Shown piece after piece: positions 1 to 5,924 of a stretch of DNA of 9,587 bases. The DNA lies in the NCBI GenBank assembly GCA_005877655.1, contig VBOC01000173.1, positions 1 through 9,587 on the forward strand, written 5' to 3'. The notes under the pieces were generated by a model. It was not told where the DNA came from. It searched no databases and saw nothing but the letters and a program-made list of their open reading frames with translations. The stretch comes from Ignavibacteria bacterium. GTDB lineage: Bacteria > Bacteroidota > Ignavibacteria > UBA10030 > SZUA-254. Numbering within the stretch: position 1 is the first letter of the stretch; every line of letters starts with the position of its first letter. Both the position numbers and the translations under genes were made by a program.

Positions 1-207
1 GTCCAGCAGGTCCTTGACAACGCCGAAAATCCCGATGATCCAGATACCGGCGCCGAGGAATTCGAGATACTTTGGGATGAAGCGCGACCAGAGTTCCTCT
101 CCCAGACCCAGCGCGAAGACCCCTGCAAGCATGACAAGGATGTTGCGCCGGAGCCCCAGGAAGCCGAGAGCTCGATTCAGAGAAGTCTGCAACGCCGGTT
201 TAACCAA
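1..207 (-). CDS. MFS transporter, N-terminal fragment (runs off left edge)
   Basis: The minus-strand frame reads through the left edge and encodes an MFS-type N-terminus. A short basic segment (FLGLRRNI) leads into a hydrophobic helix, then the loop GEELWSRFIPKYLEFLGAG, then a second hydrophobic stretch (IWIIGIFGVV) ending KDLLD. The 'GEELW.RF.PKYLE.LGA' pattern followed by a helix and K-D-L-L-D recalls the first two helices of many 12-helix major facilitator permeases. No substrate can be inferred. The start is unresolved: the frame is open back to the TlpA stop at 406-408 but has no ATG or GTG before the helix. TTG codons at 207 and 192 are the only conventional candidates, and neither has a clear ribosome binding site. 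I use 207. It lies downstream of the sigma/anti-sigma/TlpA operon on the same strand; co-transcription is possible but not shown. Confidence 0.6.
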   Translation of the reverse strand, partial: MVKPALQTSLNRALGFLGLRRNILVMLAGVFALGLGEELWSRFIPKYLEFLGAGIWIIGIFGVVKDLLD

Positions 208-405
208 CTTGAAAGAGGATCGATCCGTACCAGGCTTGTGTAATTCCCTTTTCCCGGTCCGACAATTTCGCCGGTGAGCGAAACATCGTAAGGCAGTTGT
301 TCGGATATTTGGTACTGTTAACGAGAGCCGGGGCCGGGCATTTCGTGTTCTTTGCCGGAGGGTTTTTCCACAGACATGAGCCGTTCCCTGCGGAACGACG
401 GGATC

Positions 406-972
406 TCACTTGAGAAGTGCGGCGATTGCCTGTGCGAAGAATTCTTTGGATCGCATGCCAACGAAAGTCTGGGCAATTCTGCCGTCGGCGTCGATCAGAT
501 AGGAAGTGGGAATCATGCGTGGATTGCCGAACGCATCCTCAAGATCTTCGTTCGACACGATATTCGGATATGGAATGCCGTGCTCATTGACGAACGCGCG
601 CACGTCTTCGATGATGTTCGGGCCTCTGTCCGTTGAGACCCCGATGAACTTCACATTCCGGTCGGCCATCTCCCGGCTGAGGGCAACGAGATCGGGAAGC
701 TCCCTCTTGCAGGGCGCGCACCAGGTTGCCCAAAAATTAACGACTGTGACTTTTCCCCGGTAGGAATCGAAATCGATCGCCTTCCCCGTACTGTCCTTCC
801 ACGAGAAATTGGGGGCTCGATCGGGTCGCTTCACGACGTTGGCCACGTCTGCCACGATCGCTCCTCCCTTCGCCGGGGACGGCGATTCGTCCGTGCGGGC
901 CTGTTTTTTCGCGCATCCGGCGATGAGGAGGAAGATCAGCGCCGGCAGTGCGACGATGAGGCGGGATTGCAT
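406..972 (-). CDS. TlpA/ResA-like lipoprotein thiol-disulfide oxidoreductase
   Basis: A 188-residue thioredoxin-fold protein. Residues 1-20 form a lipoprotein signal ending in an IAGC lipobox, so mature Cys20 would be lipidated and the protein tethered to a membrane facing the periplasm. The thioredoxin domain spans about 52-187, with active site WCAPC (Cys85 and Cys88) after VVNFWAT and the cis-proline motif MIPT (Pro155). The intervening insert (VKFIGVSTD...) is typical of TlpA/ResA/AhpC-TSA-like reductases, which reduce disulfides in envelope proteins or cytochrome c apoproteins. The start at 972 was chosen because it gives the lipoprotein signal; the longer in-frame version would overlap the upstream anti-sigma gene. 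Only five bases separate it from the anti-sigma stop, so the two are almost certainly co-transcribed. The specific electron donor and target are unknown; modulating the disulfide state of the neighbouring anti-sigma factor is an inference. Confidence 0.9.
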   Translation of the reverse strand: MQSRLIVALPALIFLLIAGCAKKQARTDESPSPAKGGAIVADVANVVKRPDRAPNFSWKDSTGKAIDFDSYRGKVTVVNFWATWCAPCKRELPDLVALSREMADRNVKFIGVSTDRGPNIIEDVRAFVNEHGIPYPNIVSNEDLEDAFGNPRMIPTSYLIDADGRIAQTFVGMRSKEFFAQAIAALLK

Positions 973-977
973 CCGGA

Positions 978-1808
978 TTACTGGGGTTCCTTCAGGAAGG
1001 CGAGCATCCGATCTTGGGGGATATCGCCCACCGCACAGCACACGGTGGAATCGACAATCCAAACCGCGAGCGTGCACTCCGGCAATGGATTCTCGAAGTA
1101 CCAGCCTGTAGCACGAAGCTGGTCCAGAGCACGCGGGGGGAGATTCAGGTTGCGGCCGTGCTCGACGCACCGGAAATTCACCTCGTACACATAAATGAAT
1201 TTGCGATTTTGCCGGAAGACGACATTCGCGACAGGTTCGTTGTTGTACCGCGTGCAGGCGCCTCCGACCAACGTGTATCGCTTGTTCCGGGGCAGGTTCA
1301 CAGGAAAATTGACATGTTTGGCCAGATAGCTCTGCACCACATTGAAATCGTCCGACGCAACCTCGGGCGTGAGCCCTCCGTTCAATACTCGGTCAAAATT
1401 GTTAAACGTCTGATGAATAATGTTGGCGTCGTCCGGCTGTGAGTGAGAATGCCGCGATCCCGGCGGGGCCAGCGTCAGAAGTATCAGTATGAGGCCGAGC
1501 GAGGAACCGAACGCAAGCGCCGGTCTCGGCGACCGCTGCCTGATCATGCTCCCGAACCAATTCGGGGGGCGAGTGTCGGGCGAAATGTGGATTGCAAGCT
1601 GGCTTGTGATCTGGTCCCGGAGGGGACGAGGGGTATCGATGTGCTTGAGGTGACGCTTGAGGAAGGACTTTGTGGATTGTTCGAGCTCGAATTCCGACCG
1701 GCAGGTTCCGCACTCCCTGAGATGGTCTTGCAAGCCCCGTCTCGGGTCCGCCGCGAGTTCCCCATCGACCTCCGCGGTGATTAAATCCTGGATGTCTTTA
1801 CAATGCAC
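978..1808 (-). CDS. Zinc-finger (HC2) transmembrane anti-sigma factor
   Basis: A 276-residue protein starting at a GTG, encoded 51 bases downstream of the ECF sigma factor and evidently its cognate anti-sigma factor. The N-terminal cytoplasmic domain has the ZAS signature His29-x3-Cys33-x2-Cys36 (HLRECGTC), with Cys3 or His2 as a possible further metal ligand. It would clamp the sigma factor. One transmembrane segment spans about 97-114 (ALAFGSSLGLILILLTLA). The periplasmic part (about 116-276) resembles the sensor domains of many anti-sigma factors: a 'YLAKHVNFPVNLP' helix, then 'YTLVGGACTRYNNEPVANVVF', then beta strands. It carries five cysteines (185, 214, 245, 257, 258), including an adjacent pair, an unusual number for an exported domain beside a TlpA-type oxidoreductase gene. 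No strong ribosome binding site is visible, so translation may depend on coupling or reinitiation. The role is inferred from domain layout and synteny. Confidence 0.88.
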   Translation of the reverse strand: MHCKDIQDLITAEVDGELAADPRRGLQDHLRECGTCRSEFELEQSTKSFLKRHLKHIDTPRPLRDQITSQLAIHISPDTRPPNWFGSMIRQRSPRPALAFGSSLGLILILLTLAPPGSRHSHSQPDDANIIHQTFNNFDRVLNGGLTPEVASDDFNVVQSYLAKHVNFPVNLPRNKRYTLVGGACTRYNNEPVANVVFRQNRKFIYVYEVNFRCVEHGRNLNLPPRALDQLRATGWYFENPLPECTLAVWIVDSTVCCAVGDIPQDRMLAFLKEPQ

Positions 1809-1859
1809 GTTGAGCTACTACTTTCTACCAAGCGTCGATAAAAATTTCTCGTTGATTCA

Positions 1860-2456
1860 TCAATCGTGTGTCACGTACCCACGCTTCTTCGCGTAGTCGT
1901 ATAATTTCGCCCTGAGCATTTGCCGGCCCCTGTGAAGCCTCGAACGCACCGTCCCGATCGGGCAGTCGACAAATTCCGCGATCTCTTCGTAGCTGAGTCC
2001 CTCGATGTCGCAAAGGATCACCACCGTGCGGAACTCCTCCGGGAGAGACTCAAGCGCGCGTGCGACATCATCTTCCAATAATCCCCCGAAAATTTTCTCC
2101 TGCAGATCGTTCGGGTCGGTCGACTCATATCTGATGCTGTTATAGAAATTTTGGATGTCGTTATAATCGACCGTTTCCGGCTCCTTTGTCTCTTTCCGGT
2201 AACGATTGATGTATGAGTTTTTCATTATACGGAACAACCATGCCCGGATATTCGTTCCTTTTTCGTACTTGTCCCAGAACCGATAGGCCTTCATGAAGGT
2301 TTCCTGGACAAGGTCGTTCGCATCATCGGGATTGGAAGTCATCCGCAGGGCATAGTTATAAAGAACGTCCATGTGTGGAACGGCCTCCCGTTGAAACTCC
2401 TCGTGTTTCGAACGGGTCTTGGATTGAATTGAGAGGGGGAAAATCGGGAGTATCAT
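1860..2456 (-). CDS. ECF-family RNA polymerase sigma factor (sigma-70 region 2 and 4)
   Basis: A 198-residue extracytoplasmic-function sigma factor. Region 2 spans about 21-92 and includes DVLYNYALRMT, the core-binding DANDLVQETFMKAYRFWDKY and the -10 recognition segment RAWLFRIMKNSYINRYRK. Region 4 spans about 133-190, with LPEEFRTVVILCDIEGLSYEEIAE and the helix-turn-helix VDCPIGTVRSRLHRGRQML. No region 1 or 3 is present, as expected for ECF factors. The ATG at 2456 is the only start that keeps the first region 2 helix; the next in-frame start is Met29, inside that region. A sigma-E/sigma-M-like promoter lies directly upstream, implying autoregulation. The downstream gene is a zinc-finger anti-sigma factor followed by a TlpA-like lipoprotein, consistent with an envelope-responsive regulator. 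The predicted leader is short (about 10 bases), so the ribosome binding site is weak or partly missing. Confidence 0.95.
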   Translation of the reverse strand: MILPIFPLSIQSKTRSKHEEFQREAVPHMDVLYNYALRMTSNPDDANDLVQETFMKAYRFWDKYEKGTNIRAWLFRIMKNSYINRYRKETKEPETVDYNDIQNFYNSIRYESTDPNDLQEKIFGGLLEDDVARALESLPEEFRTVVILCDIEGLSYEEIAEFVDCPIGTVRSRLHRGRQMLRAKLYDYAKKRGYVTHD

Positions 2457-2472
2457 CAGTCAAGCCCTGGTA

Positions 2473-2501
2473 TTAGACACTGCAAGTCTGCGCCGGTTTC
2501 A
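2473..2501 (-). promoter_or_regulatory. Candidate autoregulatory ECF promoter of the sigma operon
   Basis: Read on the minus strand there is TGAAAC (2501-2496), 17 bases, then GTCTAA (2478-2473). Equivalently, this is TGAAAC-N16-TGTCTA. It resembles known ECF promoters: E. coli sigma-E has a GTCTAA-type -10, and Bacillus sigma-M has TGAAAC-N16-CGTC. It lies 17 bases before the ATG of the ECF sigma gene, in the short gap after the terminator of the upstream hydrolase gene. Autoregulation is the family norm. Assignment to this sigma factor is inference. Confidence 0.6.
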
Positions 2502-2586
2502 ATGACCATTAATCAGGATGATTCGCAAATCTGCGTGAAGCGGGGGAAAATCCTCGGGGAGTGGACTGTCCCTTTTGAATGATACC

Positions 2587-2624
2587 GAAAAGCCCGCTGA
2601 GGCGCAAGGAAGACGCCCCGGCGG
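2587..2624 (-). terminator. Intrinsic terminator after the glycosylasparaginase gene
   Basis: On the minus strand an 11-base arm, CCGCCGGGGCG (2624-2614), pairs with CGCCTCAGCGG (2604-2594). There is one mismatch and one G-U pair across a 9-base loop, and a GCTTTTC tract follows. The hairpin begins about 12 bases after the hydrolase stop codon. It would separate that gene from the sigma operon, which has its own promoter between the terminator and its start codon. Confidence 0.6.
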
Positions 2625-2635
2625 CAAGGCACGAT

Positions 2636-3697
2636 CTACTTTCTCCTGAAGAGATAGGGAAACTCAACCTTGCGGACGCCCGCTCCGTCGTGGATGAGAT
2701 ACTCTCCGCCGCTCCAGATCGAAGCGCCGCCATATTGCCCTTTCTTGTTTATCGCGTAAAATTTCACATCGAAGTTCACTCTTCCCTCCTCGTCCTGGAG
2801 ACGTTTCTCACGGCAGCGGTCGTTGATCCGTTTGCACGCCAGGAGGCAGGCCTCGTCGGGCGACTTCCCCTGGCGCATCCACTCCACGATCATGACCGAA
2901 CTGCAGTTGAGGAGGTTCGCCTCCCCGAGGCCGGTCGAGCCGGCGGAGCCCACTTCGTTATCGCAGTACAATCCCGCGCCGAGAATCGGTGAATCGCCGA
3001 CCCTGCCGGGGATCTTGAACGCGAGGCCGGCGGTGGTGGTCACGCACGAGAGATTGCCGTTCTGATCGAGGGCGCTGCAGTGGATCGTGCCGTAGTAACG
3101 GAAATAGTCCCGATACATCGACCCGACTCCGCGGTCGTCTATTGTGTGCGGCGGAAGCCAATCGTCCTGGGTGCTCAGATTTTCCTTCCACTTCAGCCAT
3201 GCTTCGCGCGCCTTGTCTGTCAGAAGATTCTCTTCCTGGAACCCGTGCGCTTTGGCGAATCTCAGCGCGCCTTCGCCGACGATGAGCACGTGCTTGGAGC
3301 GCTCCATGACGAGGCGGGCAACCCGGGAAGGGTTTTTGATATTGCGGAGAGCCGCCACGCCGCCTCCGCGATAGGACGGACCGTGCATCACCGCGGCATC
3401 AAGCTCGACGATGCCGTCTTCATTGGGGAGCCCGCCGTACCCGACGCTCGTATCCTCCGGGTCGTCCTCGACGATGTTCACCCCCGCGACCACCGCATCG
3501 AGGGCATCGCTTCCCTGCCTCATCAACTCCATTGCCTTCTCGAGAGCCTTCGGCCCATTCCCGCTCGCTATTGCGATCGGGTTGTGAGCCTGGGGATTTG
3601 AACGCTGGGGGAAAAGGGTTTCTTTTAAAGGCACGGCCGCAAATGCCGCGGTTGCGGCAGTCGTTTTAAGAAACGCGCGGCGATTGATGAATCTCAT
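2636..3697 (-). CDS. Tat-exported N4-(beta-N-acetylglucosaminyl)-L-asparaginase family protein
   Basis: A 353-residue Ntn-hydrolase of the glycosylasparaginase/isoaspartyl peptidase family. Members cleave themselves before a threonine, which then becomes the nucleophile that hydrolyses the amide bond between asparagine and a glycan, or related asparagine/isoaspartyl bonds. The N-terminus has a twin-arginine signal (NRRAFLK, residues 5-11) followed by an alanine-rich hydrophobic stretch, so export of the folded protein is expected. Family landmarks are YGGLPNEDGIVELDAAVM (87-104), the cleavage/nucleophile site Gly-Thr204 in GTIHCSALD, the VTTTAG loop (219-224) and KIPGRVGDSPILGAGLYCDN (228-247). 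The motif after the nucleophile is IHC rather than the textbook IGM, which I believe occurs in other bacterial relatives. Length is normal for the family. AGGAGA lies about seven bases before the ATG. It has its own promoter and terminator, so it is probably monocistronic. Glycoprotein turnover is a likely role; exact substrate unknown. Confidence 0.9.
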   Translation of the reverse strand: MRFINRRAFLKTTAATAAFAAVPLKETLFPQRSNPQAHNPIAIASGNGPKALEKAMELMRQGSDALDAVVAGVNIVEDDPEDTSVGYGGLPNEDGIVELDAAVMHGPSYRGGGVAALRNIKNPSRVARLVMERSKHVLIVGEGALRFAKAHGFQEENLLTDKAREAWLKWKENLSTQDDWLPPHTIDDRGVGSMYRDYFRYYGTIHCSALDQNGNLSCVTTTAGLAFKIPGRVGDSPILGAGLYCDNEVGSAGSTGLGEANLLNCSSVMIVEWMRQGKSPDEACLLACKRINDRCREKRLQDEEGRVNFDVKFYAINKKGQYGGASIWSGGEYLIHDGAGVRKVEFPYLFRRK

Positions 3698-3730
3698 CGG
3701 TATTCTCCTGGAGAGTCGGCGTGAGGCGGG

Positions 3731-3759
3731 AATTTAGAAAGAACCGGAAGGAAAGTCAA
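3731..3759 (-). promoter_or_regulatory. Sigma70-like promoter of the glycosylasparaginase gene
   Basis: On the minus strand TTGACT (3759-3754) is followed after 17 bases by TAAATT (3736-3731), close to the TTGACA-N17-TATAAT consensus. It lies 34 bases before the start codon, leaving room for a leader with the AGGAGA ribosome binding site. It has no ECF-type elements, so this gene is probably outside the ECF regulon. FCB-group housekeeping promoters can differ from the E. coli consensus, which limits certainty. Confidence 0.5.
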
Positions 3760-3846
3760 TGACGGCACTGGCTGAATTTGAAACTGAGATTGGCCTGGCT
3801 TGCCGCATTGTCAGATAGAGTTAAAAGGACACAACCCCCTGATCCT

Positions 3847-5679
3847 CTATTCCTCCTTGTACAACGTAATTCCCCACATCGTCGGGTCGTCCGGGGGGTC
3901 GGTGTTCCAGTGGTTGAATGAATGGGAATCATCCGATACATAATGCAGCCGGTACTCTCCTTTGTCCAGAAGAATGCTCGTGTTCACCATCCTGTTCTTA
4001 CGCCCGCCCCCCGCATGGAACGTCATCGAGTAGGTCATCTGCCATATGATTTTCCCCGTCGAACCGGCCTCGATATAACCGTAGTCGAACATCTCGTTGT
4101 TCTGGCCCTCGCCGATGGCATAAATGCGGATGCGTGTCGGCTTTTCAAGCGCGAATGTCTGGCTCATGCGCGCGTCATCTTCCACACGCACGATCTGCGC
4201 GATGGTGCCGGCAGTCTTCGGATTGATGCCCTTTTCGACGTTGTGCATGTTGAAGTTCTCTCCCTCGCCGTAAACGGTAATCCCCCAGTGCTCGGGATCG
4301 AAGGGCGGGGCTGAATTCCAGTCGTTGTAAGCGTGCGAGTCGTCGGTCTGATAATAGACTGTGTAGGTTCCTTTCGGGAGCGAGATGACCTCGTCGACCA
4401 TCCGATTCTTTGAGGCTCCCCCGGCCGGCTCGGTGTTGTCGACCTCCATCGTCCAGACCTTTTCTCTTGTATTCGCGTTGATAATCCATCCGTAATCTGC
4501 CATCTGGCGCCTGAAATTTGCTCGCTCCCCGATCGCGTAGACATGGACCCGCGCGGGCGCCTTGAGAGAGAAACAGGCATTGCGTGTTTCGCTGTTTCCG
4601 AGCATGGTCAGTTGAACGATGACGTTCTGTTCCTGTTTGGGAGTCGTGAGTTTGAAGCCGGTCTGGGCCTGGTCGTCGCGGGCAATCAACGTCACCCCGT
4701 AGTTGAACGGATCGGCCGGCGGAGCGGCATTCCAATCAGTATAAGAATGCGAATCATCGGTAGTATAATAGAGGATGTACTCTCCCGCAGGAAACGCAAC
4801 AACGCCGTCGAATTTCACGTTCTTCTCGGCGCCGCCGGCATTAGTGAGATTTGAGCCTTCCATCTCCCAGATGCGCTTGTGCGTCTTGACGTCGACAATC
4901 CAGCCATAATCGACCGGATCTCCCCCCTCGGGAGTCTCGCCGAGAGCATAGATTCTCAAAGAAACGGGGCGGCTCAAGGAAAAGTACTGCCGGATGTGCT
5001 CCTTCTCCCCGACCCGGGTGGCGTGAAAGAGCGTGTTGGGGAACTCCTTCGGCGGGCTGAACATTGTGACATCGGCATCATGCTCATCGACAGCCAGCTC
5101 GATCACCCATTCCTTCGAGCGTTTCTTGAACTCCTTCTCGATGTCGTGGTGGCCCATGAGTTCCTGGAACCACGAGAAGATTCCGCGTTTCTTCACCCCG
5201 TCGATGGGATGGCTGTCTTTGCGGCGGTCGATGTTGATCGTAAACGACGTGAATGGGGAATTTGCACTGAACGCGTATGCGGCAAAATAAACCTCGTAAC
5301 TCCCCTTCTTGAACGCGACATCATCGTCGAATACGCGGTCCTCCTTCTCACGCCTCGTGTTATCCCGATCCATTTTCCAGACAAGCTCGCGGGTGCCGGC
5401 GTTGATGATCCATCCGTAGGCGAACATCTCGCCGTCACCTTTTTTCCATCGCTTCTCGTCTCCCGCCCCCCGGGCGTGAATATGGACCTGTGTATCGTGC
5501 GGAAGAACGAATCCTCCCGCCTTGACCTCGGTCTGATCAAAGTCCTTGAGCTGAATAATTGTCCGCCCGCCCGCGCTGACGCTCAGCGGTGCGGCCAGAA
5601 CAAGGAGTAAGAACGCGAAATGGATCCAGGGAGGGGGGTTCAGATTGGATCGGGCGCTAAGGTCCGGAATAATATTCAT
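3847..5679 (-). CDS. Secreted four-module repeat protein of unknown function
   Basis: A 610-residue protein I cannot assign to a named family. Residues 1-36 look like a Sec signal peptide: hydrophobic core FAFLLLVLAAPL and cleavage site SVSA before GG. No further membrane helix, lipobox or C-terminal sorting signal is evident. The rest is four related modules, at about residues 37-151, 227-333, 351-470 and 493-607. Each has a 'P.R(I/V)YAIGE' strand, a 'DYGWI...T...(V/I)W.M' strand, an AGGA-KN turn and a 'G.Y..YY' strand. Modules 2-4 then carry DDSHSY.DWN..PP.DP..WG(I/V)T; module 1 has lost this block. A basic, probably helical insert (about 155-195) separates modules 1 and 2. The pattern predicts beta-sandwich-like units with an acidic/aromatic surface that might bind sugar, peptidoglycan or metal; this is inference. 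An ECF-type promoter lies just upstream. A GTG at 5691 is an alternative start, but that promoter favours the ATG. Confidence 0.85.
   Translation of the reverse strand: MNIIPDLSARSNLNPPPWIHFAFLLLVLAAPLSVSAGGRTIIQLKDFDQTEVKAGGFVLPHDTQVHIHARGAGDEKRWKKGDGEMFAYGWIINAGTRELVWKMDRDNTRREKEDRVFDDDVAFKKGSYEVYFAAYAFSANSPFTSFTINIDRRKDSHPIDGVKKRGIFSWFQELMGHHDIEKEFKKRSKEWVIELAVDEHDADVTMFSPPKEFPNTLFHATRVGEKEHIRQYFSLSRPVSLRIYALGETPEGGDPVDYGWIVDVKTHKRIWEMEGSNLTNAGGAEKNVKFDGVVAFPAGEYILYYTTDDSHSYTDWNAAPPADPFNYGVTLIARDDQAQTGFKLTTPKQEQNVIVQLTMLGNSETRNACFSLKAPARVHVYAIGERANFRRQMADYGWIINANTREKVWTMEVDNTEPAGGASKNRMVDEVISLPKGTYTVYYQTDDSHAYNDWNSAPPFDPEHWGITVYGEGENFNMHNVEKGINPKTAGTIAQIVRVEDDARMSQTFALEKPTRIRIYAIGEGQNNEMFDYGYIEAGSTGKIIWQMTYSMTFHAGGGRKNRMVNTSILLDKGEYRLHYVSDDSHSFNHWNTDPPDDPTMWGITLYKEE
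3859..5571 (-). repeat. Four diverged copies of one protein module within the secreted gene
   Basis: At protein level the gene holds four copies of a module of about 105-120 residues: copy 1 at 5571-5227, copy 2 at 5001-4681, copy 3 at 4629-4270 and copy 4 at 4203-3859. Copies 2-4 share the block DDSH(S/A)(Y/F)..WN..PP.DP followed by (Y/W)G(V/I)T, and the preceding AGG(A/G).KN turn. The pattern YG(W/Y)I....T...(V/I)W.M is common to all four except for a small change in copy 4. Nucleotide identity is modest, so the duplication is old and the shared residues appear to be under selection. Boundaries are approximate. Confidence 0.8.
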
Positions 5680-5705
5680 ACAATAGAACACTCTCGCTAT
5701 CTCTT

Positions 5706-5733
5706 ATTACGATTTGCCGCCGCCTTTGTTTCA
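5706..5733 (-). promoter_or_regulatory. Candidate ECF promoter of the secreted repeat protein
   Basis: On the minus strand TGAAAC (5733-5728) is followed after exactly 16 bases by CGTAAT (5711-5706). The -35 hexamer and spacing match the element in front of the ECF sigma gene, where TGAAAC-N16 leads to TGTCTA. The predicted transcript would start near 5699, about 20 bases before the ATG at 5679. I saw a few other TGAAAC hexamers in the window inside genes or without a gene downstream, about as many as chance predicts. The spacing, -10 and position are therefore what give this site weight. Confidence 0.5.
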
Positions 5734-5833
5734 GATTCAAGGAAAACGCGGCATGGCCGTGCTGCAGATGATTTTTTTCTTGAGGTGTATCCGCTAACCC
5801 GTGAGTTTACGTGCTCCGGCCGGTTTGATTCCC

Positions 5834-5862
5834 TTGATTCTCACACGGGCATTTTCTATTTT
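5834..5862 (+). promoter_or_regulatory. Sigma70-like promoter of the kinase/macro-domain operon
   Basis: TTGATT (5834-5839), a 17-base spacer and TATTTT (5857-5862) form a plausible housekeeping promoter. Transcription would begin near 5869, just after the upstream GTG at 5865. That supports the internal TTG start at 5925 for the kinase. Confidence 0.4.
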
Positions 5863-5910
5863 GCGTGGCAGTCGCGCGTGAAAAATCGGCCGCACATCCA
5901 AACGGGAAGG

Positions 5911-5916
5911 AAGGAG
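5911..5916 (+). promoter_or_regulatory. Ribosome binding site that sets the kinase start at TTG
   Basis: AAGGAG ends eight bases before TTG (5925-5927) and is the only strong Shine-Dalgarno sequence in the region. The next ATG (5943) would leave a 26-base spacer, and the upstream GTG (5865) has no such site. Confidence 0.6.
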
Positions 5917-5924
5917 TCCCTCGA

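Noticed and set aside
382..397. Small hairpin CGTTCC-CTGC-GGAACG just after the TlpA stop
   Set aside because: The stem is only 6-7 bp and no T tract follows on the minus strand, so I do not call it a terminator.
973..1170. N-terminal extension of the TlpA-like gene to 1170
   Set aside because: It overlaps the anti-sigma gene in another frame and would bury the lipoprotein signal peptide inside the protein.
3778..3805. Further TGAAAC on the plus strand (also at 2392-2397, and on the minus strand inside higA and higB)
   Set aside because: No suitable -10 at the right spacing with a gene downstream, or located inside a coding region; expected by chance.
4879..5610. Long open frame (243 codons) on the plus strand opposite the secreted repeat gene
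   Set aside because: Its translation has no recognisable domain, while the minus strand has a signal peptide and conserved repeats. It is a shadow of GC-rich codon use; the same applies to 3080-3601 and 1014-1442.
5865..5924. Extending the kinase N-terminus to the upstream GTG at 5865
   Set aside because: That GTG has no ribosome binding site and lies at the predicted promoter start; AAGGAG is ideally placed for the TTG at 5925.
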